This document shows positions 42,307 through 56,300 of a stretch of 64,000 nt of DNA, one piece after another. The notes under the pieces were generated by a model that saw nothing but the letters and a program-made list of their open reading frames with translations, had not been told where the DNA came from and made no database searches. This DNA comes from Eukaryota sp. TZLM1-RC (lineage: Eukaryota; Metamonada: BaSk clade): contig JAUPSS010000007.1 of the NCBI GenBank assembly GCA_040285825.1, positions 1,574,501 to 1,638,500 of the forward strand, read 5' to 3'. The translations under genes and the position numbers were made by a program. Each line of letters begins with the position of its first letter. The first letter of the stretch is position 1.

Positions 42307-45300
42307 GATTTACTGAGGCTCATATGCAGTTCCTAGTTTCGTATATTGACAAATGGTTGTTTATTACAATCGTTGGTCAAATCTTTAAAGTCCATTTTGG
42401 GACAATTATTATAACAATTGTGGTGTTAAAGTCCGTGCTATGGTCATTTGAGTAGTCATTGATTTGATTGGTTGAATGGTCATTGGTGTGATTTGGTGAG
42501 TTGCATGTAGTCCTTATGTACTAGATGTGATCAACTTGTGATCAAACTTTGTGTGAAATTGTGTGTGAGTAATGTTGGCTATGTGTTACTTGATCAGTAC
42601 AAACGCATGATTACATTTTCAAATGATTTTGTATATATTTGAATTAATTGAGTGTATTAATTTTTAAACATTAAATTGTAAAAAAAGTAAAAAATCAAAA
42701 AGTATACAATTGAATGTTGTAAACTTATAAAACAATTGCTGTAAGTGTAAGAGTATCGTTTTTGATACGATTTACTGAGGCTCATATGAAGTTCCTAGTT
42801 TCGTATATTGACCAATGGTTGTTTATTACAATGATTGGTCAAATCTTTAAAGTCCATTTTAGGACAATTAATATAACAATTGTGGTGTTAAAGTCCTTGC
42901 TATGGTCATTTGAGTAGTCATTGGTTTGATTGGTTGAATGGTCATTGGTGTGATTTGGTGAGTTGCATGTAGTCCTTATGTACCAGATGTGATCAACTTG
43001 TGATCAAACTTTGTGTGAAATTGTGTGTGAGTAATGTTGGCTATGTGTTACTTGAGCAGTACAAACTCATGATTACATTTTCAAATGATTTTGTATATAT
43101 TTGAATTAATTGAGTTTTATTTTTAAACATTAAATTGTAAAAATAGTAAAAAAATCAAAAAGTATACAATTGAATGTTGTAAACTAATAAAACAATTGCT
43201 GTAAGTGTAAGAGTATCGTTTTTGATACGATTTACTGAGGCTCATATGCAGTTCCTAGTTTCGTATATTGACAAATGGTTGTTTATTACAATCGTTGGTC
43301 AAATCTTTAAAGTCCATTTTGGGACAATTATTATAACAATTGTGGTGTTAAAGTCCGTGCTATGGTCATTTGAGTAGTCATTGGTTTGATTGGTTGAATG
43401 GTCATTGGTGTGATTTGGTGAGTTGCATGTAGTCCTTATGTACTAGATGTGATCAACTTGTGATCAAACTTTGTGTGAAATTGTGTGTGAGTAATGTTGG
43501 CTATGTGTTACTTGATCAGTACAAACTCATGATTACATTTTCAAATGATTTTGTATATATTTGAATTAATTGAGTGTATTAATTTTTAAACATTAAATTG
43601 TAAAAAAAGTAAAAAAATCAAAAAGTATACAATTGAATGTTGTAAACTAATAAAACAATTGCTGTAAGTGTAAGAGTATCGTTTTTGATACGATTTACTG
43701 AGGCTCATATGAAGTTCCTAGTTTCGTATATTGACCAATGGTTGTTTATTACAATCATTGGTCAAATCTTTAAAGTCCATTTTGGGACAATTAATATAAC
43801 AATTGTGGTGTTAAAAGTCCGTGCTATGGTCATTTGATTAGTCATTGGTATGATTGGTTGAATGGTCATTGGTATGATTAGATGAGTTGCATGTAGTCTT
43901 TATGTACTAGATGTGATCAACTTGTGATCAAACTTTGTGTGAAATTGTGTGTGAGTAATGTTGGCTATGTGTTACTTGATCAGTACAAACTCATGATTAC
44001 ATTTTCAAATGATTTTGTATATATTTGAATTAATTGAGTGTATTAATTTTTAAACATTAAATTGTAAAAAAAGTAAAAAATCAAAAAGTATACAATTGAA
44101 TGTTGTAAAACTAATAAAAACAATTGCTGTAAGTGTAAGAGTATCGTTTTTGATACGATTTACTGAGGCTCATATGAAGTTCCTAGTTTCGTATATTGAC
44201 CAATGGTTGTTTATTACAATCATTGGTCAAATCTTTAAAGTCCATTTTGGGACAATTAATATAACAATTGTGGTGTTAAAGTCCGTGCTATGGTCATTTG
44301 ATTAGTCATTGGTATGATTGGTTGAATGGTCATTGGTATGATTAGATGAGTTGCATGTAGTCTTTATGTACTAGATGTGATCAACTTGTGATCAAACTTT
44401 GTGTGAAATTGTGTGTTAGTAATGTTGGCTATGTGTTACTTGATCAGTACAAACTCATGATTACATTTTCAAATGATTTTGTATATATTTGAATTAATTG
44501 AGTGTATTAATTTTTAAACATTAAATTGTAAAAAAGTAAAAAATCAAAAAGTATACAATTGAATGTTGTAAACTAATAAAACAATTGCTGTAAGTGTAAG
44601 AGTATCGTTTTTGATACGATTTACTGAGGCTCATATGAAGTTCCTAGTTTCGTATATTGACCAATGGTTGTTTATTTCAATCATTGGTCAAATCTTTAAA
44701 GTCCATTTTGGGACAATTAATATAACAATTGTGGTGTTAAAGTCCGTGCTATGGTCATTTGAGTAGTCATTGGTTTGATTGGTTGAATGGTCATTGGTGT
44801 GATTTGGTGAGTTGCATGTAGTCCTTATGTACCAGATGTGATCAACTTGTGATCAAACTTTGTGTGAAATTGTGTGTGAGTAATGTTGGCTATGTGTTAC
44901 TTGATCAGAACAAACTCATGATTACATTTTCAATTGATTTTGTATATATTTGAATTAATTGAGTTATTAATTTTTAAACATTAAATTGTAAAAATAGTAA
45001 AAAATCAAAAAGTATACAATTGAATGTTGTAAACTAATAAAACCATTGCTGTAAGTGTAAGAGTATCGTTTTTGATACGATTTACTGAGGCTCATATGAA
45101 GTTCCTAGTTTCGTATATTGACCAATGGTTGTTTATTACAATCATTGGTCAAATCTTTAAAGTCCATTTTGGGACAATTAATATAACAATTGTGGTGTTA
45201 AAGTCCGTGCTATGGTCATTTGAGTAGTCATTGGTTTGATTGGTTGAATGGTCATTGGTGTGATTTGGTGAGTTGCATGTAGTCCTTATGTACTAGATGT

Positions 45301-48300
45301 GATCAACTTGTGATCAAACTTTGTGTGAAATTGTGTGTGAGTAATGTTGGCTATGTGTTACTTGATCAGAACAAACTCATGATTACATTTTCAATTGATT
45401 TTGTATATATTTGAATTAATTGAGTTTATTAATTTTTAAACATTAAATTGTAAAAATAGTAAAAAATCAAAAAGTATACAATTGAATGTTGCAAACTAAT
45501 AAAACCATTGCTGTAAGTGTAAGAGTATCGTTTTTGATACGATTTACTGAGGCTCATATGAAGTTCCTAGTTTCGTATATTGACCAATGGTTGTTTATTA
45601 CAATCATTGGTCAAATCTTTAAAGTCCATTTTGGGACAATTAATATAACAATTGTGGTGTTAAAGTCCGTGCTATGGTCATTTGAGTAGTCATTGGTTTG
45701 ATTGGTTGAATGGTCATTGGTATGATTAGATGAGTTGCATGTAGTCTTTATGTACTAGATGTGATCAACTTGTGATCAAACTTTGTGTGAAATTGTGTGT
45801 TAGTAATGTTGGCTATGTGTTACTTGATCAGTACAAACTCATGATTACATTTTCAAATGATTTTGTATATATTTGAATTAATTGAGTGTATTAATTTTTA
45901 AACATTAAATTGTAAAAAAAGTAAAAAATCAAAAAGTATACAATTGAATGTTGTAAACTAATAAAACAATTGCTGTAAGTGTAAGAGTATCGTTTTGATA
46001 CGATTTACTGAGGCTCATATGAAGTTCCTAGTTTCGTATATTGACCAATGGTTGTTTATTTCAATCATTGGTCAAATCTTTAAAGTCCATTTTGGGACAA
46101 TTAATATAACAATTGTGGTGTTAAAGTCCGTGCTATGGTCATTTGAGTAGTCATTGGTTTGATTGGTTGAATGGTCATTGGTGTGATTTGGTGAGTTGCA
46201 TGTAGTCCTTATGTACCAGATGTGATCAACTTGTGATCAAACTTTGTGTGAAATTGTGTGTGAGTAATGTTGGCTATGTGTTACTTGATCAGAACAAACT
46301 CATGATTACATTTTCAATTGATTTTGTATATATTTGAATTAATTGAGTTATTAATTTTTAAACATTAAATTGTAAAAATAGTAAAAAAATCAAAAAAAGT
46401 ATACAATTGAATGTTGCAAACTAATAAAACCATTGCTGTAAGTGTAAGAGTATCGTTTTTTTGATACGATTTACTGAGGCTCATATGAAGTTCCTAGTTT
46501 CGTATATTGACCAATGGTTGTTTATTACAATCATTGGTCAAATCTTTAAAGTCCATTTTGGGACAATTAATATAACAATTGTGGTGTTAAAGTCCGTGCT
46601 ATGGTCATTTGAGTAGTCATTGGTTTGATTGGTTGAATGGTCATTGGTATGATTTGGTGAGTTGCATGTAGTCCTTATGTACCAGATGTGATCAACTTGT
46701 GATCAAACTTTGTGTGAAATTGTGTGTGAGTAATGTTGGCTATGTGTTACTTGATCAGAACAAACTCATGATTACATTTTCAATTGATTTTGTATATATT
46801 TGAATTAATTGAGTTATTAATTTTTAAACATTAAATTGTAAAAATAGTAAAAAAATCAAAAAAAGTATACAATTGAATGTTGCAAACTAATAAAACCATT
46901 GCTGTAAGTGTAAGAGTATCGTTTTGATACGATTTACTGAGGCTCATATGAAGTTCCTAGTTTCGTATATTGACCAATGGTTGTTTATTACAATCATTGG
47001 TCAAATCTTTAAAGTCCATTTTGGGACAATTATTATAACAATTGTGGTGTTAAAGTTCGTGCTATGGTCATTTGAGTAGTCATTGGTATGATTGGTTGAA
47101 TGGTCATTGGTATGATTAGGTGAGTTGCATGTAGTCCTTATGTACTAGATGTGATCAACTTGTGATCAAACTTTGTGTGAAATTGTGTGTGAGTAATGTT
47201 GGCTATGTGTTACTTGATCAGAACAAACTCATGATTACATTTTCAATTGATTTTGTATATATTTGAATTAATTGAGTTATTAATTTTTAAACATTAAATT
47301 GTAAAAATAGTAAAAAATCAAAAAGTATACAATTGAATGTTGCAAACTAATAAAACCATTGCTGTAAGTGTAAGAGTATCGTTTTTGATACGATTTACTG
47401 AGGCTCATATGAAGTTCCTAGTTTCGTATATTGATCATTGGTCAAATCTTTAAAGTCCATTTTGGGACAATTATTATAACAATTGTGGTGTTAAAGTCCG
47501 TGCTATGGTCATTTGAGTAGTCATTGGTATGATTGGTTGAATGGTCATTGGTATGATTAGGTGAGTTGCATGTAGTCCTTATGTACTAGATGTGATCAAC
47601 TTGTGATCAAACTTTGTGTGAAATTGTGTGTGAGTAATGTTGGCTATGTGTTACTTGATCAGAACAAACTCATGATTACATTTTCAATTGATTTTGTATA
47701 TATTTGAATTAATTGAGTTATTAATTTTTAAACATTAAATTGTAAAAATAGTAAAAAATCAAAAAGTATACAATTGAATGTTGCAAACTAATAAAACCAT
47801 TGCTGTAAGTGTAAGAATATCGTTTTTGATACGATTTACTGAGGCTCATATGAAGTTCCTAGTTTCGTATATTGACCAATGGTTGTTTATTACAATCATT
47901 GGTAAAATCTTTAAAGTCCATTTTGGGACAATTATTATAACAATTGTGGTGTTGAAGTCCGTGCTATGGTCATTTGAGTAGTCATTGGTATGATTGGTTG
48001 AATGGTCATTGGTATGATTAGGTGAGTTGCATGTAGTCCTTATGTACTAGATGTGATCAACTTGTGATCAAACTTTGTGTGAAATTGTGTGTGAGTAATG
48101 TTGGCTATGTGTTACTTGATCAGAACAAACTCATGATTACATTTTCAATTGATTTTGTATATATTTGAATTAATTGAGTTATTAATTTTTAAACATTAAA
48201 TTGTAAAAATAGTAAAAAATCAAAAAGTATACAATTGAATGTTGCAAACTAATAAAACCATTGCTGTAAGTGTAAGAGTATCGTTTTGATACGATTTACT

Positions 48301-49636
48301 GAGGCTCATTTGAAGTTCCTAGTTTTCGTATATTGACCAATGGTTGTTTATTACAATCATTGGTCAAATCTTTAAAGTCCATTTTGGGACAATTATTATA
48401 ACAATTGTGGTGTTAAAGTCCGTGCTATGGTCATTTGAGTAGTCATTGGTATGATTGGTTGAATGGTCATTGGTATGATTAGGTGAGTTGCATGTAGTCC
48501 TTATGTACTAGATGTGATCAACTTGTGATCAAACTTTGTGTGAAATTGTGTGTGAGTAATGTTGGCTATGTGTTACTTGATCAGTACAAACTCATGATTA
48601 CATTTTCAATTGATTTTGTATATATTTGAATTAATTGAGTTATTAATTTTTAAACATTAAATTGTAAAAATAGTAAAAAAATCAAAAGTATACAATTGAA
48701 TGTTGCAAACTAATAAACCATTGCTGTAAGTGTAAGAGTATCGTTTTGATACGATTTACTGAGGCTCATATGAAGTTCCTAGTTTCGTATATTGACCAAT
48801 GGTTGTTTATTACAATCATTGGTCAAATATTTAAAGTCCATTTTGGGACAATTAATATAACAATTGTGGTGTTAAAGTCCGTGCTATGGTCATTTGAGTA
48901 GTCATTGGTATGATTGGTTGAATGGTCATTGGTATGATTAGGTGAGTTGCATGTAGTCCTTATGTACTAGATGTGATCAACTTGTGATCAAACTTTGTGT
49001 GAAATTGTGTGTGAGTAATGTTGGCTATGTGTTACTTGATCAGTACAAACTCATGATTACATTTTCAATTGATTTTGTATATATTTGAATTAATTGAGTT
49101 ATTAATTTTAAACATTAAATTGTAAAAATAGTAAAAAATCAAAAAGTATACAATTGAATGTTGCAAACTAATAAAACCATTGCTGTAAGTGTAAGAGTAT
49201 CGTTTTTGATACGATTTACTGAGGCTCATATGAAGTTCCTAGTTTCGTATATTGACCAATGGTTGTTTATTACAATCATTGGTCAAATCTTTAAAGTCCA
49301 TTTTGGGACAATTATTATAACAATTGTGGTGTTAAAGTCTGTGCTATGGTCATTTGAGTAGTCATTGGTATGATTGGTTGAATGGTCATTGGTATGATTA
49401 GGTGAGTTGCATGTAGTCCTTATGTACTAGATGTGATCAACTTGTGATCAAACTTTGTGTGAAATTGTGTGTGAGTAATGTTGGCTATGTGTTACTTGAT
49501 TAGAACAAACTCATGATTACATTTTCAATTGATTTTGTATATATTTGAATTAATTGAGTTATTAATTTTTAAACATTAAATTGTAAAAATAGTAAAAAAT
49601 CAAAAAGTATACAATTGAATGTTGCAAACTAATAAA
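42307..49636 (+). repeat. Satellite A array 2 (about 16 monomers, period about 462 bp)
   Basis: The phase mark AGTATACAATTGAATG occurs at about 42701, 43161, 43624, 44087, 44550, 45011, 45473, 45935, 46398, 46864, 47324, 47765, 48226, 48687, 49145 and 49606. Spacing is 458-466 bp, except 441 bp for the monomer with a 20-bp deletion at 47434. Variants alternate at diagnostic sites (AATGATTTT/AATTGATTTT, GTACAAAC/GAACAAAC, GTGTATTAAT/GTTATTAAT), suggesting local duplication of blocks. The left edge is joined to RLE-5, the right edge to satellite B. Confidence 0.95.
43731..43765 (+). other. Hairpin in satellite A (representative monomer)
   Basis: TTGACCAATG (43731-43740) and CATTGGTCAA (43756-43765) are perfect 10-bp arms around a 15-nt loop. 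Present in nearly all monomers. Some have CGTTGGTCAA in the second arm, which still pairs as G-U in RNA. Confidence 0.85.
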
Positions 49637-49942
49637 GTTTAGAAAAACATTGTTGCATGAACTTTTACATTGATAAAGAGGTTTTTCTTTTTGTTATTAA
49701 ACATAAATAAAAAATAAATTTAAAATTTCATAAATTCAACAAACACTTTTATTGCAAAATCAGTACACGAAACTAGATGCTCTATTGATCAAAACTACTG
49801 CACCAAAAAAGCGGAAACAATTTGGCATAGTTTTCATTTGAAATCCCCATCTCTTATATGAAAAAAGGACTCCACACTTGACAATAAATCTTTGAATTGT
49901 AATATCCATATGAGTGTTTTAAAACGCTGTTGAATGTTATTG

Positions 49943-49967
49943 TGTTTTCACACTTTCTGTGAAAACA
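49943..49967 (+). other. Perfect hairpin in satellite B long units (first example)
   Basis: TGTTTTCACA and TGTGAAAACA, 10-bp perfect arms with a 5-nt loop. Recurs in all long units (for example around 60405 and 63169); one copy at about 56110 has lost an A in the second arm. Confidence 0.85.
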
Positions 49968-50191
49968 TGCTTATGCACAAGTGATACAAGGTAGGTTTGA
50001 TACATGAAGAAATGATTTATGTATTCTGTTTCAATGGCAATCTTGAAAACAATAGTGTTGGCAGAAAAGATGATGTATGTACTGAAAAGAATACTGTCCA
50101 GGAAAACTTTATTACGATAGAGTCTTCATCAAGAAGAAAGTACAACGGTGAAGACATCAAGCCAATCCATGAACAATTGAGATCAAAAGAG

Positions 50192-50400
50192 TGATTGAGT
50201 CAAACGAAACACTTACAATAACCAATAGGTAAAAGATTTACGGAATAGAAATCCAAAATGCGCTAGGCAAGGCTGCTGCACTGATGGCAATTGTGATGTC
50301 TACCCTTCTGCCCCGAAGAATCATGGCACTAAGAGTATAATGTGTTTGAAGTTACAGACGCATCCCAAAGTCGGAGTACGGAAATGAGAAAAACCGCAGA
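50192..50400 (+). repeat. Core element in satellite B long units (first example)
   Basis: TGATTGAGTCAAACGAA at 50192, repeated at about 51796, 55179, 56346, 60652, 61805 and 63415, is followed by a GTGATGTCTAC / CTTCTGCCCC / AAGAATCATGGCACTAA block. The composite 2.02-kb units carry a diverged version at 20382, 22405 and 24432. A short antisense frame (MILGGRRVDITI) is shared between the two versions. Confidence 0.75.
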
Positions 50401-52088
50401 AGGTTGCTCAGGTTGGAAGATCAGATTTTGGGTCTGGTTTCAAACTTCAGATTTTCCAATTTTGACATTGGAATTTTACCAACCCATAATGCAATTAATT
50501 TTGGTTTTGCTTTCCTGTTTTCTGCATGTGTTTGTATATGGCAACGGTAACGCTAATTTCTGTACGATTATCATTCTTTTGATTAGATTAGTATTTCTTT
50601 CAAAATTTTGAGCTTTATGCATCATTGAAACCAATGTTCATGTCATTGATCTGATTTAAATTCTTTTGTTGATAATCCTTTTGCAATTGTTGTGACAATT
50701 TATACATGGTTATCTTGCCTTTAAAAAAATCGAAACGAATGGCGCAATTTACAGGAGAAGTTTTCAATTTATGAATAGCACCACTGGTTTTGATCACATT
50801 TTTGGTGTAAAAAACATTGTTGCGTGAACTTTTACATTGATAAAGAAAATTATTTTACTTTTGTTATTTGACAGAAACAAAAAATAAATTTTTAAAAATT
50901 TACAGTTTCACTTTCATTTTGAATGTATTCTAAAAACAGATATCATTTGTTTGACTTGAATCAAAAGGTGATCGTTTGTAAAGGCAACGGTAACGCTATT
51001 TTCTGCACGATTATCATTCTTTTGATTAGGTCAGTATCTTTTCAAAATTTAAGAGCTTTATACATCATTAAAAACCAATGTTCATGTCATTCATTTGATT
51101 TGAATTCCTTTGTTGATAATCTTTTTACAACATTTGCGACAATTTATACTTGGTTATCTTGCCTTTGAAAAATGGAAACGAATGGCGCATTTTACAAGAG
51201 AAGTTTTCAAGTTTATAAATACAGCATGTGTTCTTGATCACATTTTTGGTGTAAAAACATTGTTGCGTGAACTTTTACATTGATAAAGAAGTTTTTCTTT
51301 TTTATTAAACATAAATAAAAAATAAATTCAAAATTTCATAAATTCAACAAACACTTTTATTGCAAAAATCAGTACACGAAATCAGATGCTCTATTGATCA
51401 AAAATACTGCACCAAAAAGCTAAAACAATTTGGCATAGTTTTCATTTGAAATCCCCATTTCTTATATGACAAAAGACTCACACTTGACATTAAATCTTTG
51501 AATTGTAATATTCATATGAGTGTTTAAAAACGCTGTTGAATGTTATTGTGTTTTCACACTTTCTGTGAAAACATGCTTATGCACAAGTGATACAAGGCAG
51601 GTTTGATACATGAAGAAATGATTTATGTATTCTGTTTCAATGGCAATCTTGAAAACAATAGTGTTGGCAGAAAAGATGATGTATGTACTGAAAGAATACT
51701 GTCCAGGAAAACTTTATTATGATAGAGTCTTCATCAAAAGAAAGTACAACGGTGAAGACATCAAGCCAATCCATGAACAATTGAGATCAAAAGAGTGATT
51801 GAGTCAAACGAAACACTGACAATAACCGATAGGTAAAAGATTTACGGAATAGAAATCCAAAATGCGCTAGGCAAGGCTGCTGCACTGATGGCAATCGTGA
51901 TGCCTACCCTTCTGCCCCGAAGAATCATGGCACTAAGAGTATAATGTGTTTAAAGTTACAGACGCATCCCAAAGTCGGAGTACGGAAATGAAAAAAACCG
52001 CAGAAGGTTGCTCAGGTTGGAAGATCAGATTTTGGGTCTGGTTTCAAACTTCAGATTTTCCAATTTTGACATTGGAATTTTACCAACC

Positions 52089-52515
52089 TCGTGGTAAGTC
52101 TGCCGGACTTTCTGGTATTACTATTGATCATGTAAAAGCCGCGATTATTTCTTCAGAAGATTGCCTTGGTTTATTGACCAAATTTTTCAACCAAATATTA
52201 TCTGGTCAACGCAAGTACCCAGAAGAATTAAGAAGTTCTCGTTTGACTGCACTTGTCAAAAATTCAAAAATGGATGTTCGTCCTATTGCAGTCTCTGAGA
52301 GCTTACATAATATTTTTTCTGCGTGTTGCTTAAGCAGGTTCAATGAAAAAGCTAAAAAGATTTTATTACCCTTTCAATATGGTATAAATACTACAGATGG
52401 AGTCTCTTCAGCGATTTTTGCTACTGATGTCTTATTTCGTCAAAATGAATCCAATGTTTGCATGTCATTGGATTTTAGTAATGCTTTCAATTCGCTAAGT
52501 CGTCGCAGTACATAG
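52089..52515 (+). pseudogene. RLE-5 internal RT fragment captured in satellite B
   Basis: 142 codons almost identical to RLE-5 at 40457-40880 (RGKSAGLSG, RPIAVSES, SLDFSNAFNSLSRRS), truncated at both ends. It joins the satellite B segment ending TTTTACCAACC without any tail or duplication, and ends at 52515 in unrelated sequence. Loss of both ends and no poly(A) argue for recombination or end joining, not retrotransposition. Confidence 0.85.
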
Positions 52516-53300
52516 TGCTTATTTGATCAATGTATACATTTCATCCATACCTAAAACTGTGTACATCGTATTCATACTGAAAGATCCTCTATTGATAATA
52601 TGCATCGAATGGCTATAGACAATCTGAAGTTTTCATTTTAGATGACCCATTGTAGATCATGTCTGCATGACAGTCATTTTGAATCGCTCAATTTTCAAAC
52701 TGTTAAAGATATTATTCTTTTTGTAAACATTAGTACAGTGATAAATCAAGTTTCAAATTGAAATGCAATATCATTATGAGCATGTTTCAGATACATGAAA
52801 GACCATATGTTTGCTGTCATGATCATTTGATGTTTGCAAATGGTCAAATCTTTCTGAAAGACTTTATGATGGTCTTTGATTAGGTCAAGCATATTGCAAG
52901 ACATTTATGAGCTTTATCATGAATAGTGTCATGATCACTGATGTGATTATGAGTCATCTAAAAGAAAATTAAATGACGAGTAAAAATGACTGTCAGTGAA
53001 AACTTTTATTATGATAAGTCTTCATCAAGAAAAGTTTACAAAATGTCACAGACATGAAGAAACGATATCAAATGATGCATGAAATACAATATGAGTAGTC
53101 AAAAAGGTATGAATTTTCAAATCAGAAATGCTGTATATGCACAGATGATGAGATCACAAAAATGAGTACAACGCTGAAAACATCGAAATGATAGCATGAT
53201 CATGTGATATCTACCCTTATGCCCGCATGGAAATCAGGAGTAAGCTGTTACATGTGTTTGAATGTTACAGCGATCTCTGATCCCAATTAGTCAGGGAGCA
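52516..53300 (+). other. Diverged segment between the RLE-5 fragment and regular satellite B
   Basis: About 785 bp not found elsewhere in the window. From about 52985 it contains scrambled satellite B long-unit words (AAAACTTTTATTATGATAAG, TCTTCATCAAGAAAAG, GTGATATCTACCCTTATGCCC) with many short insertions and substitutions, then returns to regular satellite B at about 53305. No ORF of note. Confidence 0.6.
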
Positions 53301-56300
53301 TAGCGGAAATGAAAAAAACCCATGAAGGTTGCTCAGGTTGGAAGATCAGATTTGGGTCTGGTTTCAAACTTCAGATTTTCCAATTTTGACATTGGAATTT
53401 TACCAACCCATAATGCAATTAATTTTTGGTTTTGCTTTCCTGTTTTCTGCATGTGTTTGTATATGGCAACGGTAACGCTAATTTCTGTACGATTATCATT
53501 CTTTTTGATTAGATTAGTATTTCTTTCAAAATTTGAGCTTTATGCATCATTAAAACCAATGTTCATGTCATTGATCTGATTTAAATTCTTTTGTTGATAA
53601 TCCTTTTTGCAATTGTTGTGACAATTTATACATGGTTATCTTGCCTTTAAAAAAATCGAAACGAATGGCGCAATTTTACAGGAGAAGTTTTCAATTTATG
53701 AATAGCACCACTGGTTTTTGATCACATTTTTGGTGTAAAAAAACATTGTTGCGTGAACTTTTACATTGATAAAGAAAAATTATTTTACTTTTGTTATTTG
53801 ACAGAAACAAAAAATAAATTTTTAAAAAATTTACAGTTTCACTTTCATTTTGAATGTATTCTAAAAACAGATATCATTTGTTTGACTTGAATCAAAAAGG
53901 TGATCGTTTGTAAAAGGCAACGGTAACGCTATTTCTGCACGATTATCATTCTTTTGATTAGGTCAGTATCTTTTCAAAATTTATGAGCTTTATGCATCAT
54001 TAAAACCAATGTTCATGTCATTCATTTGATTTGAATTCCTTTGTTGATAATCTTTTTACAACATTTGCGACAATTTATACATGGTTATCTTGCCTTTGAA
54101 AAATGGAAACGAATGGCGCATTTACATGAGAAGTTTTCAAGTTTATAAATACAGCATGTGTTCTTGATCACATTTTGGTGTAAAAAAACATTGTTGCGTG
54201 AACTTTTACATTGATAAAGAAAAATTATTTTACTTTTGTTATTTGACAGAAACAAAAATAAATTCCAAAAAAATTTACAGTTTCACTTTCATTTTGAATG
54301 TATTCTAGAAACAGATATCGTTTGTTTGATTTGAATCAAAAAGGTGATCGTTTGTATATGGCAACGGTAACGCTATTTTCTGCACGATTATCATTCTTTT
54401 GATTAGGTCAGTATCTTTTCAAAATTTAAGAGCTTTATACATCATTAAAACCAATGTTCATGTCATTCATTTGATTTGAATTCCTTTGTTGATAATCTTT
54501 TTACAACATTTGCGACAGTTTATACATGGTTATCTTGCCTTTGAAAAATGGAAACGAATGGCGCATTTTACAAGAGAAGTTTTCAAGTTTATAAATACAG
54601 CATGTGTTCTTGATCACATTTTTGGTGTAAAAAAACATTGTTGCGTGAACTTTTACATTGATAAAGAAGTTTTTCTTTTTTTTATTAAACATAAATAAAA
54701 AATAAATTCAAAATTTCATAAATTCAACAAACACTTTTATTGCAAAATCAGTACACGAAATCAGATGCTCTATTGATCAAAAATACTGCACCAAAAAAGC
54801 TAAAACAATTTGGCATAGTTTTCATTTGAAATCCCCATTTCTTATATGACAAAAAGACTCCACACTTGACATTAAATCTTTGAATTGTAATATCCGTATG
54901 AGTGTTTAAAACGCTGTTGAATGTTATTGTGTTTTCACACTTTCTGTGGAAACATGCTTATGCACAAGTGATACAAGGCAGGTTTGATACATGAAGAAAT
55001 GATTTATGTATTCTGTTTCAATGGCAATCTTGAAAACAATAGTGTTGGCAGAAAAGATGATGTATGTACTGAAAAGAATACTGTCCAGGAAAACTTTATT
55101 ACGATAGAGTCTTCATCAAGAAGAAAGTACAACGGTGAAGACATCAAGCCAATCCATGAACAATTGAGATCAAAAGAGTGATTGAGTCAAACGAAACACT
55201 TACAATAACCGATAGGTACAAGATTTACGGAATAGAAATCCAAAATGCGCTAGGCAAGGCTGCTGCACTGATGGCAATTGTGATGTCTACCCTTCTGCCC
55301 CCAAGAATCATGGCACTAAGAGTATAATGTGTTTGAAGTTACAGACGCATCCCAAAGTCGGAGTACGGAAATGAGAAAAAACCGCAGAAGGTTGCTCAGG
55401 TTGGAAGATCAGATTTTGGGTCTGGTTTCAAACTTCAGATTTTCCAATTTTGACATTGGAATTTTACCAACCCATTATCCAATAGATTTTGGTTTTGCTT
55501 TCCTGTTTTCTGCATGTGTTCGTATATGGCAACGGTTACGCTAACTTCTGTACGATTATCATTTTTTTGATTAGATTAGTATTTCTTTCAAAATTTAGAG
55601 CTTTATACATCATTAAAACCAATGTTCATGTCATTCATTTGATTTGAATTCCTGTGTTGATAATCTTTTTACAACATTTGCGACAGTTTATACATGGTTA
55701 TCTTGCCTTTGAAAAAATGGAAACGAATGGCGCATTTTACAAGAGAAGTTTTCAAGTTTATAAATACAGCATGTGTTCTTGATCACATTTTTGGTGTAAA
55801 AAAACATTGTTGCGTGAACTTTTACATTGATAAAGAAGTGTTTCTTTTTTATTAAACATAAATAAAAAAATAAATTCAAAATTTCATAAATTCAACAAAC
55901 ACTTTTATTGCAAAATAAGTACACGAAATCAGATGCTCTATTGATCAAAAATACTGCACCAAAAAAGCTAAAACAATTTGGCATAGTTTTCATTTGAAAT
56001 CCCCATTTCTTATATGACAAAAAGACTCCACACTTGACATTAAATCTTTGAATTATAATATCCGTATGAGTGTTTAAAACGCTGTTGAATGTTATTGTGT
56101 TTTCACACTTTCTGTGAAACATGCTTATGCACAAGTGATACAAGGCAGGTTTGATACATGAAGAAATGATTTATGTATTCTGTTTCAATGGCAATCTTGA
56201 AAACAATAGTGTTGGCAGAAAAGATGATGTATGTACTGAAAAGAATACTGTCCAGGAAAACTTTATTACGATAGAGTCTTCATCAAGAAGAAAGTACAAC

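Noticed and set aside
45486-45689. 67-codon frame repeated in most satellite A monomers (IDQWLFITIIGQIF...)
   Set aside because: It has a TTG start and is broken in many monomers by loss of one T in the palindrome; its recurrence follows from tandem repetition.
42307-49636. CRISPR-like array
   Set aside because: The repeats are contiguous 460-bp monomers without short unique spacers; this is a eukaryotic satellite.
49997-50194. 65-codon frame (MIHEEMIYVFCF...) in each satellite B long unit, beginning with TTG
   Set aside because: Frames are lost in the copies at about 51690 (one A missing) and 63350, there is no ATG at the start, and conservation equals that of the surrounding repeat.
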